From: Kocuria rosea subsp. polaris
GTDB lineage: Bacteria; Actinomycetota; Actinomycetes; Actinomycetales; Micrococcaceae
Length of the DNA stretch: 64,000 bases
Direction: 5' to 3'
Assembly: GCF_001483755.1 (NCBI RefSeq)
Contig: NZ_LQBK01000002.1
Location: forward strand, 71,041 to 135,040
How positions within the stretch are numbered: position 1 is the first letter of the stretch; every line of letters starts with the position of its first letter. The notes under the pieces were generated by a model. It worked only from the letters and a program-made list of their open reading frames with translations. It ran no database searches and was not told the origin of the DNA. A program made the position numbers and the translations under genes. This document shows positions 28,445 to 36,781 of the stretch, in pieces.

Positions 28445-30325
28445 ATGAGCACCACAGCGCCCCCGTCGTCGGGCCCCTCGACCCCGGACCCGTCCGGGGC
28501 GCGGAGCCCGGACGTCGAGCTCCCGGCCCTCGGGCCCCTCGGCATGGCCCGGTGGGCCTGGACGCAGCTGACCAAGATGAACACCGCACTGTTCCTGCTG
28601 CTGCTCCTCGCGGTCGCCGCGGTGCCGGGATCGATCTTCCCGCAGCGGATCCAGGACCCGGCGGCGGTCCAGGACTATCTCGACAACAACCCGGTGCTGG
28701 GGGAGTGGCTGGACCGGGTGCAGCTGTTCGACGTCTTCTCCTCGGCGTGGTTCTCCGCGATCTACATCCTGCTGTTCGTCTCCCTCGTGGGGTGCGTCCT
28801 CCCGCGCGCGGCCAAGCACTGGCGGGCGTGGCGGGCCGAGCCCCCGCGCACCCCGCGGCGGCTCGAGCGGCTGCCCGAGCACCGCTCCCTCGCCCTCGGC
28901 GGGCGCGACGGCGCCGAGCCGCCCGCCCCGGACGACGTCGTCGCCGACGCCGCCCGGCTGCTCAGGAGGCGGGGATACCGGGTGGCGGTGCGGGACACCG
29001 GGACCGCCGCCCCGTCGGTGGCCGCCGAGCGCGGGATGTGGAAGGAGGTCGGCAACATCGTCTTCCACCTGGCCCTGCTGGGCGTGCTGGTGTCCGTGGC
29101 CGTCGGCTCCCTCTTCGGCTACAAGGGCCAGCGGGTGGTCGTGGAGGGCGAGTCCTTCGTCAACACCCTCATCGGCTACGACTCCTTCACCCCCGGCACC
29201 AACTACGACGCCGACTGGCTCGAGCCCTTCTCGGTGCGGCTCGACAGCTTCGAGGCCGTGTTCAACCGGGACACCACCGACCCGCGCAACTACGGGGCGC
29301 CCCTGGACTTCACCGCGGAGGTCACGGTGCAGGACGAGCCCGGCGCCGAGCCGCGGCAGGAGGTCCTCAAGGTGAACCAGCCGCTGAACGTGGACGGCGT
29401 GAAGAGCTATCTCGTGGGCAACGGCTACGCCCCGGTGATCCGGGTGACCGACGGCAACGGGGACGTCGCCTTCGAGGGGCCCGTGGTGACGGTCCCCTCC
29501 GACGGCGTCTACACGTCCTCGCTCGTGCTCAAGGTCCCGGACGCCCGCCCCGACCAGCTCGGGTTCGTGGGTCTGCTGCTGCCCACCGCCGTGGGCGGGG
29601 ACGGCGAGATGCCCCGCTCGGTGGACCCGGGCCTCGCCAACCCCCGGCTGATCCTCTCCGCCTACCACGGCGACCTCGGCCTGGACAGCGGCGAGCCCCA
29701 GAACGTGTACGTGCTCGACGTCGAGCCGCTCACGGAGCTCAACGCCATGACCAGCGAGAACGGCGCGATCACGCTCGACGCCGCGAACCCCGTGCACGAG
29801 CTGCCCGACGGCAAGGGCACGGTGGAGTTCCTGGACGTCAAGCGCTACGTGGGCCTGGACATCCACTACGACCCCGGCAAGACGGGCGCGTTCGTCTCCT
29901 TCGTCGCCGCGTTCGCCGGCCTGCTCATGTCCCTGTTCATCGCCCGCCGCCGCGTCTGGGTGCGTGCGGCCGAGGGCGTCGACGGGGACGGCCGGGCCTG
30001 CACGGTGCTGGAGTACGGGCTGCTGGCCCGCGGCGAGGACCCCCGGCTGAGCGCCGAGGCCGAGCGGCTGGACCGGCTGTGGACCGAGCAGTGGCAGGAC
30101 GCCGGCGTGCGGGACACGGAGAGCACGGCGACCGCCGCGGCGGTGAGCACGAGCACGACAACGAGCACGGGATCGACCCCGGCAACGAGCACGACAACGA
30201 GCACGGCAACGGCCCCGGCGACGACCGCGGGGACGACCGCGGCGACGACCACGGCGGCGGACCGCCGGGTGCGGACCGGCAGCCGACCGGAGACCGGGCC
30301 CGACGCCCGGTCCGGCCACGAGTGA
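28445..30325 (+). CDS. resB: Cytochrome c biogenesis protein ResB (Ccs1)
   Basis: A 626-residue haem-lyase subunit of system II. It has three N-terminal membrane segments (TALFLLLLLAVAAVPGSIFP; YILLFVSLVGCVLP; FHLALLGVLVSVAVG), a large extracytoplasmic domain (about residues 230-480) and a last membrane helix (FVSFVAAFAGLLMSLFIARR). The C-terminal 45 residues are an unusual Ser/Thr/Ala repeat tail on the cytoplasmic side, encoded by ACGAGCACG-type DNA repeats. It pairs with CcsB/ResC encoded next. Confidence 0.92.
   Translation: MSTTAPPSSGPSTPDPSGARSPDVELPALGPLGMARWAWTQLTKMNTALFLLLLLAVAAVPGSIFPQRIQDPAAVQDYLDNNPVLGEWLDRVQLFDVFSSAWFSAIYILLFVSLVGCVLPRAAKHWRAWRAEPPRTPRRLERLPEHRSLALGGRDGAEPPAPDDVVADAARLLRRRGYRVAVRDTGTAAPSVAAERGMWKEVGNIVFHLALLGVLVSVAVGSLFGYKGQRVVVEGESFVNTLIGYDSFTPGTNYDADWLEPFSVRLDSFEAVFNRDTTDPRNYGAPLDFTAEVTVQDEPGAEPRQEVLKVNQPLNVDGVKSYLVGNGYAPVIRVTDGNGDVAFEGPVVTVPSDGVYTSSLVLKVPDARPDQLGFVGLLLPTAVGGDGEMPRSVDPGLANPRLILSAYHGDLGLDSGEPQNVYVLDVEPLTELNAMTSENGAITLDAANPVHELPDGKGTVEFLDVKRYVGLDIHYDPGKTGAFVSFVAAFAGLLMSLFIARRRVWVRAAEGVDGDGRACTVLEYGLLARGEDPRLSAEAERLDRLWTEQWQDAGVRDTESTATAAAVSTSTTTSTGSTPATSTTTSTATAPATTAGTTAATTTAADRRVRTGSRPETGPDARSGHE
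30146..30260 (+). repeat. Low-complexity repeats encoding the ResB Thr-rich tail
   Basis: The segment contains several copies of CGAGCACGACAACGAGCACGG-like units followed by GACGACCGCGGGG-like units. They give Ser-Thr-Thr repeats in the resB frame. Confidence 0.7.
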
Positions 30326-30331
30326 GAGGAT
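30326..30331 (+). promoter_or_regulatory. Possible -10 hexamer before ccsB
   Basis: GAGGAT ends 7 nt before the ATG at 30339, directly behind the resB stop. The hexamer is weak and may be only fortuitous, or part of a ribosome binding site. Confidence 0.25.
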
Positions 30332-30338
30332 GGGCGGC

Positions 30339-31421
30339 ATGACCGTCGTCAACGAGACCCTGGGCGCCTGGAGCCAGCTGTTCATGCTCCTGGCCGCCCT
30401 GACCTATCTGGTGGCCTTCGTGGCCTTCGCGTGGGACGTGGCGTCCCACTCCCGGACCCTGCGCGGGGCCGGGGGAGACGAGGAGCACGAGCTGGTGGGC
30501 GCCGCGGCGGGCGCCTCCGCGGCGTCCCCGCAGGCGGCCTCGGAGCCCGCCGACGCCCGGGCCGGCCACGGCGCGGGCCACCGCGGGCGCGGCTACCGCA
30601 CGGGAGCGCGCTCGGCCCTGGCCGGGCACGTGGCGGACGAGGAGATGCGCTACACCGGTGAGCGCCGGCCCGCCGCCCGCGTGGCCGTGGCCGTCATGGT
30701 CCTGGGCTTCACGGTGCACACCGCCGCCGTGCTCAGCCGGGCGTTCGCGGCCGGACGGGTGCCGTGGGGCAACATGTACGAGTTCTGCACCACGGGCGCC
30801 CTGGTCGTCGCGGGCGTGTACCTGCTGTCCCTGCTGGCCCGGGACCTGCGCTTCGTGGGCTCCCTCGTGTCCGGGCTCGTGGTGATCATGCTCTGCGCGG
30901 CCACCATCGGCTTCCCCACCCCGGTGGGACCGCTGCAGCCCGCGCTGCAGTCCTGGTGGCTGGTGATCCACGTGTCCATCGCCGTGGCCGCCTCCGGGGT
31001 CTTCACCATCACGTTCGCGATGGCCGTCCTGCAGCTGCTGCAGGCTCGGCGCGAGCGGGTCATCCTGGCCGGCGAGGGGACCGGCGCGGGCTTCCTCGGC
31101 CTGGTCCCGTCCTCCCAGGCGCTGGAGAACCTGTCCTTCCGGCTCAACGCGGTCGGGTTCGCGTTCTGGACCTTCACCCTCGCCGCCGGCGCGATCTGGG
31201 CCGAGCAGGCGTGGGGGCGCTACTGGGGCTGGGACACGAAGGAGGTCTGGACCTTCGTGATCTGGGTGGTCTACGCCGCCTACATGCACGCCCGCGCCAC
31301 GCGGGGCTGGACCGGCAACCGCTCGGCCTGGCTCTCGATCGTCGGCTACCTCTGCGTCATCTTCAACTTCACCGTGGTCAACACGGTCTTCCCCGGCCTG
31401 CACTCCTACTCGGGGGTCTGA
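30339..31421 (+). CDS. ccsB: Cytochrome c biogenesis protein ResC/CcsB
   Basis: A 360-residue polytopic membrane protein of the CcmC/CcmF/CcsA haem-handling family. The tryptophan-rich WWD motif is seen as WGRYWGWDTKEVW (near residues 290-302), with conserved histidines before and after it (HVSIAVAASG; YMHARATRGW). It delivers haem with ResB to CxxCH cytochromes. An Ala/Gly-rich cytoplasmic loop lies at residues about 45-95. I start it at 30339; the ATG at 30330 would add three residues. Last gene of the cluster, followed by a strong terminator. Confidence 0.93.
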   Translation: MTVVNETLGAWSQLFMLLAALTYLVAFVAFAWDVASHSRTLRGAGGDEEHELVGAAAGASAASPQAASEPADARAGHGAGHRGRGYRTGARSALAGHVADEEMRYTGERRPAARVAVAVMVLGFTVHTAAVLSRAFAAGRVPWGNMYEFCTTGALVVAGVYLLSLLARDLRFVGSLVSGLVVIMLCAATIGFPTPVGPLQPALQSWWLVIHVSIAVAASGVFTITFAMAVLQLLQARRERVILAGEGTGAGFLGLVPSSQALENLSFRLNAVGFAFWTFTLAAGAIWAEQAWGRYWGWDTKEVWTFVIWVVYAAYMHARATRGWTGNRSAWLSIVGYLCVIFNFTVVNTVFPGLHSYSGV

Positions 31422-31443
31422 TCCCGGCCGCCCCCGCCGGGCG

Positions 31444-31485
31444 ACGACGAACGGCCCGCACCGGGAGGTGCGGGCCGTTCGTCGT
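31444..31485. terminator. Strong terminator after ccsB
   Basis: A 19-bp perfect inverted repeat with a GGGA loop (31444-31462 with 31467-31485), 22 nt after the ccsB stop. As the next gene is convergent, it could serve both strands. Confidence 0.85.
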
Positions 31486-31565
31486 GGTCGGGGCGGTCGC
31501 GGCAGGGACGTCGGGCCGGGGCGGGTCCACTGCGGGGCGGTTCCGTCACGTGGTCCCGTCTGGCG

Positions 31566-31655
31566 GTCCTCCTGCTTGGTCCTGACGGGAGGTCCTGCCC
31601 GGTCCGGCCGGGTGGTCCTGCCCGGGTGGTCCCGCCCGGTGGTCTCGCCGGGTGG
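31566..31655. repeat. Degenerate GGTGGTCCYGCCCGG repeats between ccsB and the PLDc_N gene
   Basis: Units such as GGTGGTCCTGCCCGG (31611-31625) and GTGGTCCCGCCCGG (31626-31639) follow each other, with degenerate copies on each side. The block lies in the 3' region of the leftward gene and holds no gene that I can support. Confidence 0.55.
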
Positions 31656-31656
31656 A

Positions 31657-32130
31657 TCAGTCGTGCGGGGGCCGGTTGCCGGGGGAGCCGTCGGTGGGCC
31701 CGTCGGAGCGGCCGGCGGACGAGCCGTCCGAGGGCCCCTCGTCGGGGCGCCCGCCGGGACCGTCGTCCGGGCCGGTGTCCCCGTCCGCGCCCGGCCCGCC
31801 GTTGCGCCGCAGCTCCTCCTCCCACTGCCGGAGCTTCTCGGCCTTCTCCTGCTGCCGTCGGCGCTCCTCGAGGTTGCGCAGGAACTGGGGGTCGTCGTCG
31901 GGGCCCTTGCCGCGCACGGGGCGCGCGGACTCCGCGGTGCCCTTGGGGCGCCCGAGGAACAGCCACAGGACGGCGCCGACGAGCGGGAGGAGGAGGATCA
32001 CCGCGATCCAGCCGCCCTTGCGGAGACCGCGCATGTCGCTGCTGTCGGTCCGGGCGCACTCGATGAGGGAGTAGACGATGACGCCCACCGCCAGTGCGGC
32101 GGCGCCGATGATGAGGATGGCTCTGCCCAT
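31657..32130 (-). CDS. PLDc_N domain membrane protein
   Basis: A 157-residue protein with two membrane helices (AILIIGAAALAVGVIVYSLI and GWIAVILLLPLVGAVLWLFL) that together form the phospholipase D nuclease N-terminal (PLDc_N) domain ending FLGRPKG. A charged coiled-coil-like stretch (residues about 85-115) and a Gly/Pro/Asp/Ser-rich tail follow. There is no phospholipase domain; the role of stand-alone PLDc_N proteins is unknown. The ATG at 32130 is preceded by a -10 at leaderless distance. Confidence 0.8.
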   Translation of the reverse strand: MGRAILIIGAAALAVGVIVYSLIECARTDSSDMRGLRKGGWIAVILLLPLVGAVLWLFLGRPKGTAESARPVRGKGPDDDPQFLRNLEERRRQQEKAEKLRQWEEELRRNGGPGADGDTGPDDGPGGRPDEGPSDGSSAGRSDGPTDGSPGNRPPHD

Positions 32131-32137
32131 GCCGACA

Positions 32138-32143
32138 ATCGTA
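32138..32143 (-). promoter_or_regulatory. -10 hexamer of a leaderless promoter
   Basis: On the minus strand TACGAT (32143-32138) ends 7 nt before the ATG of the PLDc_N gene. Confidence 0.5.
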
Positions 32144-32209
32144 GGGGAGTTGCCTGGACGCCAGCTCAGCGCCCCGGGAGTTCCCGGGAGTTCTTCAGTG
32201 CGGCCCCGG

Positions 32210-32215
32210 TAGACT
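32210..32215 (+). promoter_or_regulatory. -10 hexamer of a leaderless promoter
   Basis: TAGACT ends 6 nt before the GTG at 32222. Confidence 0.55.
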
Positions 32216-32221
32216 GGGTGC

Positions 32222-32509
32222 GTGAACTTCCTGAAGTACTCCCTGCTCCGGTTCGCGCTGCTCGTGCTGGTCTTCCTGGTCAGCATGTGGCTGGGCGTGG
32301 GCCTGGTCCTCTCCGGGGTCGCCGCGGTGGCGATCTCGTTCGCGGTCTCCTACCTCTTCTTCCCGCGCCTGCACGCCGCCGCGGGGGAGGAGTTCCACCG
32401 GTGGTTCGCCCGGGCGCCGAGGCCCCGCAACCGGGTGGCGCTCGAGGACCAGGAGGTCGAGGACGCCTACGTGGACCGGCGGCTGCGCGAGGACGGCCGC
32501 GAGGTCTGA
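32222..32509 (+). CDS. DUF4229 family membrane protein
   Basis: A 95-residue protein with two hydrophobic helices (LLRFALLVLVFLVSMWLGVG and VLSGVAAVAISFAVSYLFF) and a charged C-terminal part (ALEDQEVEDAYVDRRL). This is the layout of the actinobacterial DUF4229 family, often found next to menA as here. Function unknown. It converges on menA, whose stop is 28 nt away. Confidence 0.8.
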   Translation: MNFLKYSLLRFALLVLVFLVSMWLGVGLVLSGVAAVAISFAVSYLFFPRLHAAAGEEFHRWFARAPRPRNRVALEDQEVEDAYVDRRLREDGREV

Positions 32510-32537
32510 GCACGGGCCGCGGAGCCCCGGCGGGGCC

Positions 32538-33416
32538 TCACCACTGCCGCAGCAGCACCGCCAGCAGGAAGAGCACGGCCCAGCCCACGTTGAGCACCCC
32601 GCACTGCCGGAGCACGGGGATGAGCCGGCGCCGGTCCTGCACCCGCAGCACCGTGGCCACGGGCGCCCAGGCGACCGGCACGAGCAGCAGCACGAGGAGC
32701 ATCCACGGGTTGTAGGGCACCAGGAACAGCACCAGCGCGAACGCCACGGCGATCTCCGCGGTGAACACCACCCGTGCCAGCGGGTCGCCCAGCCGCACGG
32801 CCAGCGTCCGCTTGCCGACCTCCCGGTCCCCGGGCAGGTCCCGGATGTTGTTGGCCATCAGCAGGGCGGTGGCGATCAGGCCGGTGGACAGGGCCGCGAC
32901 GAACGCCTCGAGGTTGAGGGTGCCGGCCTGGGTGAGCGTGGTCCCGAGCACGGCCACGAGCCCGAAGTAGACGAACACGAACAGGTCCCCGAGCCCGCGG
33001 TAGCCGTACGGGCTCCGCCCCCCGGTGTAGCCCCACGCGGCGAGCACGGCCGAGAGGCCCACGGGGATGAACCACCACTGGCGGCTCAGCACCACCAGGA
33101 CCGCGCCGGCGAGCGCGGCGAGGCCGAAGCACAGCAGCGCCGCCGCCTTCACCTGCCCGGGCGCGGCGGCCCCGGAGCCGGTCAGGCGCAGGGGGCCGAC
33201 ACGGACGTCGTCGGTGCCGCGGATGCCGTCGGAGTAGTCGTTGGCGTAGTTCACGCCGATCTGCAGGAAGAGGGCCACCAGCAGGGCGAGCAGCGCGCGG
33301 ACGGGCTCGAAGGAGAACAGGGCCTGGGCCGCGGCGGAGCCGGCCACCACGGGGGCGAGGGCCATCGGCAGCGTCCGGAGCCGGGCTCCCTCGATCCACT
33401 GTGCTGGCGTGGCCAC
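32538..33416 (-). CDS. menA: 1,4-dihydroxy-2-naphthoate polyprenyltransferase
   Basis: A 292-residue UbiA-family membrane enzyme that attaches the isoprenoid chain to DHNA in menaquinone synthesis. The first Asp-rich motif is NYANDYSDGIRGTDD (near residue 65) and the second region is NNIRDLPGDREVGKRTLAVRLG (near residue 195). About eight membrane segments. The GTG at 33414-33416 has a GGAGG 6-10 nt upstream; the frame is open further upstream but without family similarity. Nearby menE and menB are on the same strand. Confidence 0.93.
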   Translation of the reverse strand: MATPAQWIEGARLRTLPMALAPVVAGSAAAQALFSFEPVRALLALLVALFLQIGVNYANDYSDGIRGTDDVRVGPLRLTGSGAAAPGQVKAAALLCFGLAALAGAVLVVLSRQWWFIPVGLSAVLAAWGYTGGRSPYGYRGLGDLFVFVYFGLVAVLGTTLTQAGTLNLEAFVAALSTGLIATALLMANNIRDLPGDREVGKRTLAVRLGDPLARVVFTAEIAVAFALVLFLVPYNPWMLLVLLLVPVAWAPVATVLRVQDRRRLIPVLRQCGVLNVGWAVLFLLAVLLRQW

Positions 33417-33563
33417 GGGGTACCTCCGTCGAGAACGACCCGCACGGGTGCGGGATGCGGGATGCGGGCCGCGGCGGGGGTCCGGGGCCGCGGACCATTG
33501 TGCCACGGCCCCCGCCACGGCCCCCGGTCCGGGCCCGGACCGGACCCGGAACGGAGCGGGTGC

Positions 33564-34727
33564 TCAGCCGAGCATCCCGGCCACGGCCGCGCGGTCCGGC
33601 TTGCCGGTGGGCAGCAGGGGCAGCTCCTCCGGCCAGGCCCAGCGCCGGGGCACCGCGGCGGCGCCGTGCCGGGCGCGCACCGCCTCCTCGAGCTCGGCGC
33701 GCAGCCGCCGCCGGTCGGCGCCGGGGGCGGCGACGACCGCGGCCCCCACCGCCTGCCCCCACTCGGCGTCGGGCACGCCCAGCACCATGGCCTGACGCAC
33801 CGCGGGGTGCTCGGCCAGCACGGCGGTCACGAGTCCCGCGGCGACCTTGACCCCGCCCGTGTTCACGACGTCGTCGACCCGCCCGTGCACCGTGAGCACG
33901 CCGTCGGGGGAGAGCTCGCCGAGGTCGTCCGTGCGGTACCAGCGCGTGCCGGCGGTCTCCCGGAAGTGCCGTGCGGTCTGCTCGGGGTCCCCGGCGTAGC
34001 CGGCGGCCACGACGTCCCCGCCGAGCCAGATCCGGCCCGGACCGGGCCCGCGGACGGACCCGGGGCGCGGGGCGTCGTCGTCCCCCGCCGTCCCGACGTG
34101 CACGGAGACGCCGTCCAGGGGCACACCGTCGTAGACGCAGCCCCCGCACGTCTCGGACATCCCGTAGGTGGCCACCACCCGGACGTCGGCGTCCCGGGCG
34201 GCCGCGAGCAGGCGCGGGGGAGCGGCCGAGCCGCCGAGCAGGACCGCGGAGAAGCTCTTCAGCGCCGAGACCGCGTCACCGTTGCGCACCCCGGACGCCG
34301 GGTCCAGGATCCGCTGCAGCTGGGTGGGCACGATCGAGGTGAAGCGCACGGGGTCGTCCAGCTCCTCGGCCGCCGCGGCGAAGGCCTCGGGGGTGAAGCG
34401 GGCCGCCGGATCGAGGACCACGGGGTCCGTCCCGGCGTAGAGGGAGCGCACGAGCACCTGCACGCCCGCCACGTAGTGGACGGGCAGGGCGAGCAGCCAC
34501 TGGCCCACCCCGCCGGTGCGCACCGCGGTGGCCATCGAGGACGCCGCGAGCGCGTCACGGGTGAGGACCGTGCGCTTGGCCCGGCCGGTGGACCCGGAGG
34601 TGCGCACGACGACGGCGGGGCCCTCGCGCGCCAGCGCCCGGGTCAGCGGGGACAGCAGCCGCAGGGGGTCCCCGGGCACGGGCCCGTCGAGCACCACGGC
34701 GTCGCCGGGGACGGTCAGCTCGGCCAT
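33564..34727 (-). CDS. menE: o-Succinylbenzoate-CoA ligase
   Basis: A 387-residue adenylate-forming enzyme activating o-succinylbenzoate with CoA. The P-loop reads VRTSGSTGRAKRTVLT, and further motifs are ATYGMSETCGG, YRTDDLGEL and the catalytic lysine region LPTGKPDRAAV near the C terminus. It is shorter than general acyl-CoA ligases, as usual for actinobacterial MenE. GGAGGAGG lies before the ATG. menB ends 70 nt upstream on the same strand. Confidence 0.92.
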   Translation of the reverse strand: MAELTVPGDAVVLDGPVPGDPLRLLSPLTRALAREGPAVVVRTSGSTGRAKRTVLTRDALAASSMATAVRTGGVGQWLLALPVHYVAGVQVLVRSLYAGTDPVVLDPAARFTPEAFAAAAEELDDPVRFTSIVPTQLQRILDPASGVRNGDAVSALKSFSAVLLGGSAAPPRLLAAARDADVRVVATYGMSETCGGCVYDGVPLDGVSVHVGTAGDDDAPRPGSVRGPGPGRIWLGGDVVAAGYAGDPEQTARHFRETAGTRWYRTDDLGELSPDGVLTVHGRVDDVVNTGGVKVAAGLVTAVLAEHPAVRQAMVLGVPDAEWGQAVGAAVVAAPGADRRRLRAELEEAVRARHGAAAVPRRWAWPEELPLLPTGKPDRAAVAGMLG

Positions 34728-34797
34728 CGCGGCCTCCTCCTCGTGCCGCCGGCCGGACCGTGACCCGGGGACGGGCCGTGGCCCGGCGGCGGGCGCC

Positions 34798-35772
34798 CTA
34801 GAAGTAGTAGGGGAAGCCGGACCAGTCCGGGTCGCGCTTGCCCAGGAACGCGTCCCGGCCCTCGACGGCCTCGTCGGTCATGTACGCCAGGCGGGTCGCC
34901 TCGCCCGCGAAGACCTGCTGGCCGACCATCCCGTCGTCGGGCAGGTTGAACGCGAACTTCAGCATCCGGATGGCCTGCGGGGACTGGGCGGCCACGTCCC
35001 GGGCGGCGTCGATCGCCGCGTTCTCCAGCTCCGCGTGCGGGACGACCTCGTTGACCGCGCCCAGCTCGTGCATCCGCTGCGCGTCGTACTCCCGGGCCAG
35101 GAAGAAGATCTCGCGGGCCGCCTTCTGCCCCACCTGCCGGGCGAGCAGCGCGGAGCCGTAGCCGGCGTCGAAGGAGCCGACGGTCGCGTCCGTCTGCTTG
35201 AACCGCCCGTGCTCCCGGGAGGCGATCGTGAGGTCGCAGACCACGTGCAGGGAGTGCCCGCCGCCCGCGGCCCAGCCGGGGACCGCTGCGATGACCACCT
35301 TGGGCATGGTGCGGATCAGGCGCTGCACCTCCAGGATGTGCAGCCGCCCGGCGCGGGCCGGGTCGATGCTCTCCGCGGTCTCGCCCCCGGCGTAGCGGTA
35401 GCCGTCCCGGCCGCGGATGCGCTGGTCCCCGCCGGAGCAGAAGGCCCAGCCGCCGTCCCGGGGGGAGGGCCCGTTGCCGGTGAGGACCACGGCGCCCACG
35501 TCGGAGGACATCCGCGCGTGGTCGAGCGCGCGGTAGAGCTCGTCGACCGTGCCCGGGCGGAAGGCGTTGCGCACCTCGGGGCGGTCGAAGGCGATCCGCA
35601 CCCACGGGAGGTCCCGGACGACCGTGCCGTCCGGGGCCCGCTCCACGCCGCGGTGGTAGGTGAGGTCCTGCAGGTCCCGGAAACCCTCGACCGTCCGCCA
35701 CTGCGCGGGGTCGAAGAGCTCCGAGACCTGCTCGGGGAGGTCGCTGCCGGTGGTGGGGGTGGAGTCAGTCAC
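34798..35772 (-). CDS. menB: 1,4-dihydroxy-2-naphthoyl-CoA synthase
   Basis: A 324-residue crotonase-fold enzyme closing the second ring of the naphthoquinone. The MenB-specific stretch FCSGGDQRIRGRDGYRYAG is present, as are the oxyanion-hole region AAVPGWAAGGGHSLHVVCDL and the C-terminal DWSGFPYYF common to MenB. About 25 extra N-terminal residues compared with E. coli MenB, usual in actinobacteria. The GTG start at 35772 is supported by a -10 exactly 6 nt upstream. Confidence 0.95.
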   Translation of the reverse strand: MTDSTPTTGSDLPEQVSELFDPAQWRTVEGFRDLQDLTYHRGVERAPDGTVVRDLPWVRIAFDRPEVRNAFRPGTVDELYRALDHARMSSDVGAVVLTGNGPSPRDGGWAFCSGGDQRIRGRDGYRYAGGETAESIDPARAGRLHILEVQRLIRTMPKVVIAAVPGWAAGGGHSLHVVCDLTIASREHGRFKQTDATVGSFDAGYGSALLARQVGQKAAREIFFLAREYDAQRMHELGAVNEVVPHAELENAAIDAARDVAAQSPQAIRMLKFAFNLPDDGMVGQQVFAGEATRLAYMTDEAVEGRDAFLGKRDPDWSGFPYYF

Positions 35773-35778
35773 GCCCCG

Positions 35779-35784
35779 AGTCTA
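35779..35784 (-). promoter_or_regulatory. -10 hexamer of the leaderless menB promoter
   Basis: On the minus strand TAGACT (35784-35779) ends 6 nt before the GTG. The same hexamer and spacing occur at 32210-32215. Confidence 0.6.
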
Positions 35785-35859
35785 CGTGCGGCGCCCGCCC
35801 GGGGGCGGGCGCGGGAGCGAGCGCCGCCGCCGCGCGGGACGCGGGCGCCGGGACCTGGC

Positions 35860-35865
35860 TAAGCT
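35860..35865 (+). promoter_or_regulatory. -10 hexamer of a leaderless promoter
   Basis: TAAGCT ends 6 nt before the ATG at 35872. A GGAGG also abuts the ATG but has no spacing to act as a normal ribosome binding site. Confidence 0.5.
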
Positions 35866-35871
35866 CGGAGG

Positions 35872-36681
35872 ATGGCTGAGACCCGGACGAGCACTCTGCA
35901 CACCACCCCCGTCGGGGACGACGGCGAGCCCGTCGTCTTCCTGCACGGCCTGTTCGGCCGGGGCAAGAACTTCACCCGGATCGCCAAGGACCTCCGGCCG
36001 GACTTCCGGAGCCTGCTGGTGGACCTGCCCAACCACGGCCGGTCGGAGTGGACGGACCGGGTGGACTACGCGCAGATGGCCGACTCCGTGGCCGAGACCC
36101 TGCGGGACGACTTCGCCGCGGCGGGCCCGGTCGCCGTCGTCGGGCACTCCCTCGGCGGCAAGGTGGCCATGGTGCTGGCGCTGCGGCACCCGGAGCTCGT
36201 CTCCCGGCTCGTCGTGGTGGACATCTCGCCCACGCGGACCGGGGGCGGCGAGGGCGAGTTCGCGCACCTGCTGGACAGTCTCGCGGCCGTGGACCTGAGC
36301 GCCCTCGAGCGCCGCTCGGACGCGGACGAGGCCCTCAAGGAGCCCATCCCGTGGGACACCACCCGCAGCTTCCTGCTGCAGAACCTGCGCAGCGGCGAGG
36401 ACGGCTTCTCCTGGGAGCCCAACCTCGAGCTGCTGCGGACGAGCCTGGACGCCATCGGCGGCTTCCCGGACACCGGGGACGCCGTCTACGAGGGGCCCGT
36501 GCTGTGGATCGCCGGCGGGCGCTCGGACTACGTCCGGGACGAGCACGCACCGGTCATGCGCGGGCTGTTCCCCCGGGCGCACCGGGTGACGATCCGCGAG
36601 GCCGGCCACTGGGTGCACTCGCAGGCACCGGAGAAGTTCGCCGAGGTGCTGCGCGGGTTCCTGGCGCACACCGGGGACTGA
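35872..36681 (+). CDS. Alpha/beta-hydrolase (YbfF/ABHD11-like esterase)
   Basis: A 269-residue hydrolase. The oxyanion segment is VVFLHGLFGRGKNF, the nucleophile elbow VVGHSLGGKVAM places the catalytic Ser near residue 92, and the late His is in GHWVHSQAPEKF. The stretches LPNHGRSEW and VVDISP resemble the YbfF/ABHD11 esterase branch. It diverges from menB, and MenH (also an alpha/beta-hydrolase) is otherwise absent from the window, so a role in menaquinone synthesis is conceivable but not supported by motifs. Confidence 0.82.
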   Translation: MAETRTSTLHTTPVGDDGEPVVFLHGLFGRGKNFTRIAKDLRPDFRSLLVDLPNHGRSEWTDRVDYAQMADSVAETLRDDFAAAGPVAVVGHSLGGKVAMVLALRHPELVSRLVVVDISPTRTGGGEGEFAHLLDSLAAVDLSALERRSDADEALKEPIPWDTTRSFLLQNLRSGEDGFSWEPNLELLRTSLDAIGGFPDTGDAVYEGPVLWIAGGRSDYVRDEHAPVMRGLFPRAHRVTIREAGHWVHSQAPEKFAEVLRGFLAHTGD

Positions 36682-36768
36682 CCGTCCGGCCCGCGCCGGG
36701 CACGGCCGCTGCGGACGGTGGCCGCCCGCGACGGCCGGACCGGCGCGACCGGCCCCCTGCGGCGGTGT

Positions 36769-36774
36769 CAGACT
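36769..36774 (+). promoter_or_regulatory. Possible -10 hexamer of a leaderless promoter
   Basis: CAGACT ends 7 nt before the GTG at 36782. Confidence 0.4.
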
Positions 36775-36781
36775 GGGGACC

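Noticed and set aside
35872-36681. Naming the hydrolase menH
   Set aside because: Proximity to menB is suggestive, but the sequence blocks are those of YbfF/ABHD11 esterases and nothing specific to MenH is visible.
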